A DNA stretch of 14,054 bases from a bacterium. GTDB lineage: Bacteria > Gemmatimonadota > Gemmatimonadetes > Gemmatimonadales > Gemmatimonadaceae. The DNA lies in NCBI GenBank assembly GCA_021802745.1, contig JAJZRK010000073.1:1-14054 (forward strand), read 5' to 3'. Position 1 is the first letter of the stretch. Each line of letters begins with the position of its first letter. Position numbers and translations under genes: made by a program. Positions 1 to 4,531 of the stretch are shown in pieces. Below the pieces are notes generated by a model. That model saw only the letters and a program-made list of their open reading frames with translations. It was not told the origin of the DNA and did no database searches.

Positions 1-52
1 TGGCGTCGGTGAGTCGCGGGCCGCCCGGAAGTACCGCCTCGGTCCCTGCCAT
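1..52 (-). CDS. 5' end of a gene leaving the window, possibly IS4-type transposase
   Basis: Reading the minus strand, an ATG at 52-50 follows a strong purine-rich ribosome binding site (GGGAGGGG, about 54-61) and opens a frame to the window edge giving MAGTEAVLPGGPRLTDA. The VLP-x-GPRLTD pattern is what I remember from the N-terminus of IS4-family transposases (the insertion-element-4 N-terminal domain), whose next residues would be expected to read like SLGVL. Only 17 residues are visible, so the family call is a guess. The gene lies 51 bases beyond the stop of the disrupted cassette gene and on the same strand. It could also be an ordinary chromosomal or cassette gene. Confidence 0.4.
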   Translation of the reverse strand, partial: MAGTEAVLPGGPRLTDA

Positions 53-85
53 CGCCCCTCCCGTGAGGTGAGTGGTCGGACCGAG
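38..85 (-). promoter_or_regulatory. hairpin enclosing the ribosome binding site of the left-edge gene
   Basis: A perfect 8-base inverted repeat (CTCGGTCC at 38-45, GGACCGAG at 78-85) flanks the start of the gene at 52. Inside the loop a second small hairpin pairs CCTC (57-60) with GAGG (65-68), which covers the Shine-Dalgarno core. A transcript entering from the right would form this structure over the start site. Several insertion sequences, such as IS10 and IS50, use such hairpins to block translation from read-through transcripts. That role here is inference, and the structure might instead be a weak terminator for the gene ending at 104. Confidence 0.3.
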
Positions 86-103
86 AATATAACCCAAAGA
101 TCG

Positions 104-463
104 CTAAATGAACAGCATTGGGGCTAGGGTGAGCTTAGAGTTGTAGCCGCTGCCTGCGTACGAGCGCACGACTGCCTCGATCATCATCGGCCGTCGCAGC
201 ACTCGTCGCAATGCGATGCCGGCCTCCAGCAATAGCCCGCTCGGGCCGAAACCACGCCCCTCGTCGATGACCTGGTGATTGGCCCCGACGGACACACCGC
301 GCCCCCAGTGGCTCACGTAGATACCTCCGCCGGCCAGCACGCCAAGCTCCCCGACACCAAACGCATCGGGTGCAAACTGGCTCGTTACGATCGCGAGTTC
401 AGCGGATTGACCGATGTCCCGAGTGTCACACGGCCAGTCAACGCACACTTCTCTGATCTGCCT
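104..463 (-). pseudogene. C-terminal part of disrupted exported/outer-membrane cassette protein
   Basis: This is the 3' half of a gene cut by the IS110 element. The open frame runs from the element boundary to the stop TAG at 104-106 and encodes about 119 residues (RQIREVCVDWPCDTRD..., ending LTLAPMLFI). Alternating polar and hydrophobic stretches (ELAIVTSQF, GGGIYVSHW, MIEAVVRSYAGS) and the hydrophobic C-terminal strand look like a small beta-barrel or similar envelope protein. I recognise no named family. No ribosome binding site precedes the apparent GTG at 448, which supports reading it as a fragment. Joined at TCTA to the N-terminal piece (2021-2278), it continues in the same frame. Confidence 0.6.
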
Positions 464-475
464 TCTATGAGGCCC
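463..475 (+). repeat. inverted repeat at the transposase-distal end of the IS110 element
   Basis: TTCTATGAGGCCC here matches the complement of GGACCTACATAGG at 2007-2019 (CTATG-AGG-CC, with one gap and one mismatch). Short imperfect subterminal inverted repeats are typical of the IS1111 subgroup. Confidence 0.5.
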
Positions 476-785
476 GTTCTGTCAAGTCTTCCGATTCGTA
501 AGTAAACAAAACTACACGGCTCCTCGCCGTTCCGTGCTCCTGCCCTGCGCGCGCCTGAACCGATTGGCGGCTTCGTACGACGTCGAGAGGACGCGTGCCC
601 TCTCGCACGACCTTCTATCCGTGCCAGTGGCCACTGGCCACCGAACACCCAATCCTGTTTTCGCCCGTGAGGGCGGTGAAGCCCAGTGGGAGCAACCCCA
701 TCTAACGATCGGTTCCTTCCGGAAACCCGGCAGAAAAGCGGGCAGCTCGCACCAACGGTCCTCGGCGCGCCGTCCCTTGCAACCG
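476..785 (-). ncRNA. candidate IS110 bridge RNA region
   Basis: This non-coding part of the element follows the transposase stop at 786. Read on the minus strand it can form a series of hairpins: CCCG/CGGG (726-742), GGTTCC/GGAAACC (711-727), CGCCC/GGGCG (662-675), a 16-base perfect palindrome (623-638), and GAGAGG/CCTCTC (585-604). Two 8-base stretches repeat the element junctions. ATCTAACG at 700-707 equals 2020-2027 at the transposase-proximal junction, and CCTTCTAT at 611-618 equals 461-468 at the other junction. Their order (target-like match 5', donor-like match 3' on the minus-strand RNA) is that of the target and donor loops of IS110 bridge RNAs. RNA ends and transcription are not shown by the sequence. 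Confidence 0.55.
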
Positions 786-1940
786 CTACGCTTTCAGGAC
801 GGCTCCTTCGGGCGGAACACCCGTCTCGAGGTACTGCCAGAGCGCGATGAGCAGCTTTCGCGCCAAGGCGACAATGCCGATCTTGCGGACGCGACTGCTC
901 CCGTGGCCAAAGCGTGCATTGTACCAGCACGCCAGCGCACTCGTGGGTTGGTAGTGCAACCACGCCCACGCGATCTCGATCGCCATCGCACGGATGTGGC
1001 GGTTCCCCGCCTTCGAGATGCCCTGTTCGTGGTGCACGTCGCCACTCTGATACGGCGTGGGAGTGAGCCCCGCGAGCGCGCCAATCTGGCGGCGATTGTG
1101 GAACTGGCGCCAACTGAAGAACTCCATGACGTAGAGCCATGCGCTCTCGGGACCGATCGCGCGCAAGGCAAGCAGTTGCCGGACCTGGGCGACAGCGGGA
1201 TCCGTGGCGGCGCTGTGCAGGAGCTTCCGTCGCGCCGCCTGCAGGGTCCGCATCTGCGTGGTGAGCAGGGTGACCTTGGCCCACTCCCGCTCGAGCCGCA
1301 CGAGGAGTCCGGGCAAGAGCGGCGTGCCATCCCACAACCGGAGCGTGGGCAGTTGCGTCGACAAGTCCTGCCGCGTGGCGAGCGACACGCCCTGACTGGC
1401 GAGCAGTCCTTTGATCCGGTTCGTGACGCGCGCCCGATCCCGCCGGGTCCGCATCAGTTCGCGGTGCACCTGGCGCCGATCCTCTTCCGCCGGCGTCGGT
1501 ACGCGCACGACGCGCCAGACGCGCCGCTCGCCCGCGTCGTACCGCAGCAACATCGTGAGGAGCTTGCGGACATCGAGATGGTCGGACTTCGCCCGACGCG
1601 CCCGCCGATTGACTTCGATGCTGGCGGAATCCACCACCAGGTTGTCCACGCCCTGCTGCGTGAGCGCTCGATGTAGCCAGAAGCCATCGCGCCCCGCTTC
1701 ATAACAACTGCGCACGCGCGCCGACGCCGGGAGCGCGAAACGCCGCTTTGCCTCCGCGATCTCGGTCGCGAGGGTCGGCAAGTCGCGCGCGTCAATCGTC
1801 CGCTCGCGCGGGGACTGGCCAAAGCCCGTGGTGAACCCGAGCGTCCACTCCCGGTTGCCGAGATCGAAGGCGAGGGATAACGTGGGCACTGGTCCAGTAA
1901 AGTCGTCGTGAGGTGCGGGGCGGGTCGCTGCTGTGCGCAT
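786..1940 (-). CDS. IS110-family DEDD transposase
   Basis: The 384-residue protein has the two domains of IS110 transposases, which catalyse RNA-guided excision and insertion through a circular intermediate. The N-terminal RuvC-like DEDD domain shows D26 (AFDLG), E81 (CYEAGRDG) and the KSDHLD motif with D120 and D123. A central helical linker follows. The C-terminal Tnp_20 domain runs from about residue 252 (QVRQLLALRAIGPESA), through GALAGLTPTPYQSG (287-300), to ISKAGNRHIR (308-317), the region holding the catalytic serine. The ATG at 1940-1938 is preferred over an upstream ATG at 2006 because an excellent AGGAGGAG ribosome binding site (1944-1951) precedes it. Length is normal and no frameshift is visible, so the gene appears intact. 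Confidence 0.93.
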   Translation of the reverse strand: MRTAATRPAPHDDFTGPVPTLSLAFDLGNREWTLGFTTGFGQSPRERTIDARDLPTLATEIAEAKRRFALPASARVRSCYEAGRDGFWLHRALTQQGVDNLVVDSASIEVNRRARRAKSDHLDVRKLLTMLLRYDAGERRVWRVVRVPTPAEEDRRQVHRELMRTRRDRARVTNRIKGLLASQGVSLATRQDLSTQLPTLRLWDGTPLLPGLLVRLEREWAKVTLLTTQMRTLQAARRKLLHSAATDPAVAQVRQLLALRAIGPESAWLYVMEFFSWRQFHNRRQIGALAGLTPTPYQSGDVHHEQGISKAGNRHIRAMAIEIAWAWLHYQPTSALACWYNARFGHGSSRVRKIGIVALARKLLIALWQYLETGVPPEGAVLKA

Positions 1941-2006
1941 ATGCTCCTCCTGGTGTGAGAACCGGATAGAGCATAACAGTGGCGGCCCGTCCTGTTGGTC
2001 CGTCAA

Positions 2007-2019
2007 GGACCTACATAGG
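2007..2019 (-). repeat. inverted repeat at the transposase-proximal end of the IS110 element
   Basis: On the minus strand this reads CCTATGTAGGTCC and mirrors TTCTATGAGGCCC at 463-475. It lies a few bases inside the junction with the interrupted cassette gene. Confidence 0.5.
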
Positions 2020-2020
2020 A

Positions 2021-2278
2021 TCTAACGCTGACGGCGACTGATCCTTCGAGTCGGAGCGGAACTCTGGCGGAAGCCGTGATAGCCCGAGCGACGTGAGCCG
2101 TGACTCCCCATTCAGGCGGCATCGGCGCCTGCATCCCCAGCCCGACTGTCCACCGCTCGGAGTGCGCCTGTCCGTCACACCTCGCGAAGGGCAGCATCGC
2201 TGCAACCATCGCGGCAATAGCGAAGGTGCTGCGCCGGCACGTCGGTGGCCAGTAGGCGGGAGGAGGAGAGTTGGGCAT
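2021..2278 (-). pseudogene. N-terminal part of disrupted exported/outer-membrane cassette protein
   Basis: From the ATG at 2278-2276 the frame encodes a signal-peptide-like segment (CRRSTFAIAAMVAAMLPFA, about residues 14-32, then RCDGQA) and a mature part with beta-barrel character (WTVGLGMQAP, WGVTAHVARAI, VPLRLEGSVAVSVR). It then enters the IS110 element and stops at 2003-2005. Joined to 104-463 at TCTA it would make a 205-residue protein. The start lies 48 bases inside the cassette boundary at 2326. A start in the overlapping attC region (up to 2428) is open in frame but rejected, because those codons belong to the attC hairpin. The function is unknown; export to the outer membrane is an inference. 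Confidence 0.6.
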
Positions 2279-2320
2279 AGTCAAAGTGGGAGGCGCGGCC
2301 AGTATAGAGGTCGGAATGAG

Positions 2321-2459
2321 GTCTAACGACCGGCGTTGTGCTGCAACGCTTCTAATTGATGCGGCCGCGGGCGGGCGCACGAATCGGCGTCGTGCGAGGT
2401 GGCCCGCCGCCCGCGGCCGCTTCGCCAAATAGCGTGGTCAGCACCAACGTTGGTTAGGT
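2321..2459 (-). other. attC recombination site (139 bp)
   Basis: On the minus strand the site starts with R'' ACCTAAC (2459-2453) and ends with R' GTTAGAC (2327-2321), matching RYYYAAC and GTTRRRY. The L boxes are GTTGGTGCTG and CAGCACAAC, which pair except for one extra G in L''. That unpaired base sets the minus-strand orientation. Between them is a long GC-rich stem (GCGGCCGCGGGCGGG near 2361 pairing with a matching arm ending near 2420) capped by GCACGA/TCGTGC. The site ends the nuclease cassette and begins the disrupted exported-protein cassette. Confidence 0.85.
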
Positions 2460-2468
2460 TGCGTGCCG

Positions 2469-3383
2469 TCACGACAGATGTCGCCTGGCCCACACCAGCA
2501 ACTGCACAGCCGCTTTCAGGCCGACGAGAAGCTCTGGCCGCACTTCTGCAAAACGTGACTCCAACGACACTGGCGGAACGGCGATGCGCACGACAAGCGA
2601 CTTATTTGCTCTCGCGATGCTCATGCCGCGCTCGAGTCTTGGCTCATATTGCGCGACGAAGGCATCAATGCGCCCGGCTTGGCCAGCGCTTTGCAGGTCG
2701 ACATTGCCGTACGGCACCTTGTGGATTAGCGAGACGCCTTTGGGAAGTCCAGTCGGTCTGAATCTCAAGAAACTCGACGTCGCGGGCTTCTTGCCCGGCT
2801 TTGGCATGCGAAGATCCGGCGCCACTTCGACTGCGAGAGCCAAATACGCGAGCCAGAAAGCAGTGGTGGCCTCGTCCGGCACGAGCTTCCAGCCGCCTTC
2901 ACCACGCTGAATCGCCGCGTCGATCAGCTTGAGCTTGTAAGTCCAGCGCGCGTCTCCTGTAGCAGCATTCGCGAACCACATCCGCACATCCTCGTATGTT
3001 ACGGCCTTATCGAAACCTCCGATCGTTCGAGCATATGATTCCGGAGCAATGACCATGGTCACGGCGCGCTTGCAGTCGCCGCGGAGGACATACTTCTCGG
3101 CGCGCTCGCGGTAACGTTCTGCCTGTCGGTTCTGAAACGCGGCGTCGATCTTGTTCTCCACAAGCAAGCGCGTCAGCGCATTGTCGCGGCGGTACGTCAC
3201 TTCAAGATCAGATTCGCCACTCGACGCGATGACGGAACGCGAAACTCCAGCAAGGTGATGCGACGCATCAATCCCTGCCTGCGCGCCGAACCATTCGCTG
3301 AACTCACGCGAAGCGACAAGTTCTTCGAGCAAAAGAAGATCAATGTCGCGCTCAGTGATGCCGCGTAACTCAATGTCACTCAC
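2469..3383 (-). CDS. PD-(D/E)XK nuclease superfamily protein, cassette-borne
   Basis: The 304-residue protein matches the PD-(D/E)XK nuclease pattern in its N-terminal third. E20 lies in the LLLEEL helix, then come D59 in ESDLEV, E76-x-K78 in LLVENKID, and Q84/Q87/Y91 in FQNRQAERY, all in family order and spacing. The rest is a less conserved alpha/beta part with no motif I recognise. The GTG start at 3383-3381 is chosen because an AAGGAGGTG ribosome binding site (3388-3396) sits just upstream; a further upstream start would lie in the attC site. The gene fills its cassette, with attC sites at both ends. A DNA-cleaving role, perhaps in defence, is inferred from the fold only; no methyltransferase or other partner is adjacent. 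Confidence 0.85.
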   Translation of the reverse strand: MSDIELRGITERDIDLLLLEELVASREFSEWFGAQAGIDASHHLAGVSRSVIASSGESDLEVTYRRDNALTRLLVENKIDAAFQNRQAERYRERAEKYVLRGDCKRAVTMVIAPESYARTIGGFDKAVTYEDVRMWFANAATGDARWTYKLKLIDAAIQRGEGGWKLVPDEATTAFWLAYLALAVEVAPDLRMPKPGKKPATSSFLRFRPTGLPKGVSLIHKVPYGNVDLQSAGQAGRIDAFVAQYEPRLERGMSIARANKSLVVRIAVPPVSLESRFAEVRPELLVGLKAAVQLLVWARRHLS

Positions 3384-3400
3384 AGAACACCTCCTTCGCA

Positions 3401-3468
3401 ACCTAACGACTACGGTTGTGCTGCGACCGCCAGCAAAGCGCGGTCGTCAGCACCAACCGGTGTTATAC
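3401..3468 (-). other. attC recombination site (68 bp)
   Basis: On the minus strand it runs from R'' GTATAAC (3468-3462) to R' GTTAGGT (3407-3401). The L'' box GTTGGTGCTG and L' box CAGCACAAC again differ by one extra G in L'', and an inner stem pairs CGACCGC with GCGGTCG. The TAA stop of the DUF429 gene lies inside R'', as is common in cassettes. The Shine-Dalgarno sequence of the nuclease gene begins five bases beyond R'. Confidence 0.88.
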
Positions 3469-4227
3469 GACGTTTAGCGCTGACGGCTGCACGCTCCAGA
3501 TAGTATCCAACGCGCCATCACCATACGCAACACGCCGCGAGTCAGGCAAACTGGCGATCCACGCGGACATCAGCGCGTCAAGTCGATCGTGACGTGCGCC
3601 GAACGCGCTATCCGTGAGCTCCGCCACATTCCAGCCTGCATGCCTTGCGAAGGCGTCGAGTTGAGCGTCGAGACCACCGGGCTTCGACTTATGTGGCGAG
3701 GACGGAGCGATGGTGCGAACAATCGCCTGCGGAAACACCTCGATGCACGAGCGCCAGGGCGACAGCGTGGCGAAGATATCGAAGCCCACGAGCATCCAGA
3801 TTTGATTCGCGTGGGGCAGAGTTGAGTCCGAACCCCCTGCGGCGGAGTGTACGCGTGCCCGGCGTACAGCATTGTCCAGCGACTCCGACGATGGCGTGGT
3901 GATGCAAGAGATACCGTGCGCATCCATCGCCAGTTCCGCGCTTCTTCGACCACCGCGAGCCGGGGCACGAGGTGCATCAACCGCGATTTCCGCGATGTGC
4001 ACCTGATGCCGCTCCTCGACGGCTATCAGATACTGCAGCGTCGCCTCGGCGAAGTCGCGACGCCAAGCCGGATCCAATGCCTTCCGGTTGCCCATTCCTT
4101 GCGGCGGCATTGGGTCTGAGCGACGAAGCGGAAGCGCTCGCACCCTCGAACCGTCGCGGACGAGAACGGCCACTGGAAGCCGCTTCCCCTTGGCGCACGC
4201 GACGTCGATGCCGCAGTAGGCTTGCAA
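3463..4227 (-). CDS. DUF429 (predicted RNase H-fold) protein, cassette-borne
   Basis: The 254-residue protein shows the spaced acidic motifs of DUF429, a predicted RNase H-like nuclease family: D8 in YCGIDVA at the N-terminus, D84 in IAVDAP, E163 in CIEVFPQ, and D214/D217 in GARHDRLDALM. The biochemical activity of the family is poorly defined. The frame is open up to an ATG at 4341, but that would add degenerate attC sequence to the protein. I prefer the TTG at 4227-4225, which lies 27 bases behind the cassette boundary GTTATAC (4254-4248) and directly before the first beta strand. No strong ribosome binding site precedes it, so the start is uncertain. The stop codon is within the R'' box of the attC site at 3401-3468. 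Confidence 0.8.
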   Translation of the reverse strand: MQAYCGIDVACAKGKRLPVAVLVRDGSRVRALPLRRSDPMPPQGMGNRKALDPAWRRDFAEATLQYLIAVEERHQVHIAEIAVDAPRAPARGGRRSAELAMDAHGISCITTPSSESLDNAVRRARVHSAAGGSDSTLPHANQIWMLVGFDIFATLSPWRSCIEVFPQAIVRTIAPSSPHKSKPGGLDAQLDAFARHAGWNVAELTDSAFGARHDRLDALMSAWIASLPDSRRVAYGDGALDTIWSVQPSALNVV

Positions 4228-4247
4228 TGATCTATTGTTTGGAGTTC

Positions 4248-4254
4248 GTATAAC
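4248..4254 (-). other. cassette core site (R'-like GTTATAC)
   Basis: The minus strand reads GTC-GTTATAC. The GTC prefix is shared by the R' ends of both intact attC sites (2321 and 3401). It fits the recombination point at the front of the DUF429 cassette, but no convincing L' box precedes it, so the upstream attC is probably eroded. Confidence 0.45.
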
Positions 4255-4334
4255 GACGATTCGACAGCGAGTTATGACTGCACGGGAACAGATAGGCCGC
4301 GAGTAAATGCACGCGCCGGCCAGCATATCACACC

Positions 4335-4421
4335 ACGTCACTCAGAACCTACGGCGCACTACGTGAATGTGCCACCGCGTCTTGGGCACGCTGACACCCG
4401 CCGTACGGTGGTGAGTTAGAC
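4335..4421 (-). other. degenerate attC-like site
   Basis: On the minus strand a good R'' (GTCTAAC, 4421-4415) starts an imperfect palindrome. ACTCAccACC pairs with a partner at 4340-4349, CGCCGTA (4400-4406 on the plus strand) pairs with TACGGCG (4350-4356), and an inner GTGCC/GGCAC hairpin follows. The R' end (GTGACGT) departs from GTTRRRY. One extra base in the 5' arm again gives minus orientation. It could be an eroded attC or a non-standard one. Confidence 0.4.
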
Positions 4422-4494
4422 GGCGCGCGCCCGCAGCCTAACGTGGGTGCGTCGCCGAGAGCGCTGAAGACGATACCCCTGCGGCGGTCGCGGG

Positions 4495-4526
4495 GCAGCG
4501 GCCCAGCTGCGCGCGGGTCCGACCCG
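4495..4526 (-). terminator. possible terminator of the glg operon
   Basis: GCAGC (4495-4499) and GCTGC (4506-4510) form a hairpin, followed by a near-palindrome CGGGTC-C-GACCCG (4514-4526), starting six bases past the amylase stop. There is no clear U-run, so termination may be weak or absent, and read-through into the cassette array is possible. Confidence 0.25.
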
Positions 4527-4531
4527 AGCCC

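Larger units (their letters stand above)
464..2024 (-). mobile_element. IS110-family (IS1111-like) insertion sequence, about 1.55 kb
   Basis: The element carries one DEDD transposase gene on the minus strand, with a short upstream end and about 310 bases of non-coding DNA downstream, the layout of the IS1111 subgroup. The boundaries are placed from three observations. Imperfect inverted repeats occur near the ends (TTCTATGAGGCCC at 463-475, GGACCTACATAGG at 2007-2019). The tetranucleotide TCTA occurs at 464-467 and 2021-2024. Removing the element with one TCTA restores the reading frame of the interrupted host gene. IS110 elements normally make no long target duplication, so TCTA may contain the recombination core. 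The exact ends are inferred and could shift by a few bases. Confidence 0.75.
2321..4442 (-). mobile_element. integron cassette array without a visible integrase
   Basis: Two complete attC sites and further GTTRRRY-type core sites split this stretch into single-gene cassettes on the minus strand: DUF429 protein, PD-(D/E)XK nuclease, then the exported protein broken by the IS. Each cassette boundary reads GTC-GTTRRRY, and the first two start codons lie about 25 bases behind it. No integrase or attI-like leader lies between the array and the glg operon, so within this window it is a cluster of attC sites lacking an integrase. The array continues left to at least the end of the split gene at 104. 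Base composition is visibly less GC-rich than in the glg operon. Confidence 0.75.
4228..4531. other. gene-free stretch between glg operon and first cassette gene
   Basis: About 300 bases without a credible gene. It holds cassette-type core sites and their remnants: GTTATAC on the minus strand at 4254-4248, a degenerate attC at 4335-4421, and GTTAGGC on the minus strand at 4442-4436. Two short hairpins (4495-4510 and 4514-4526) lie just past the stop of the amylase gene. I see no integrase fragment, promoter with clear boxes, or tRNA. Confidence 0.6.

Noticed and set aside
534..1676. Plus-strand open frame of 380 codons, and a 316-codon minus-strand frame at 385-1335
   Set aside because: Both overlap the IS110 transposase in other frames. 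The minus-strand one also runs through the structured non-coding end and contains no family motif.
2020..2027. The IS110 element sitting in an attC site, since GTTAGAT resembles an R' box and some IS1111 elements target attC
   Set aside because: No R'' or L boxes occur upstream of this point and the surrounding sequence is coding. The resemblance may reflect a target preference, but this is not an attC.
2321..3468. attC sites oriented on the plus strand
   Set aside because: R boxes alone fit either direction, but in both sites the extra unpaired base is in the arm that is 5' on the minus strand, and the cassette genes are on that strand.
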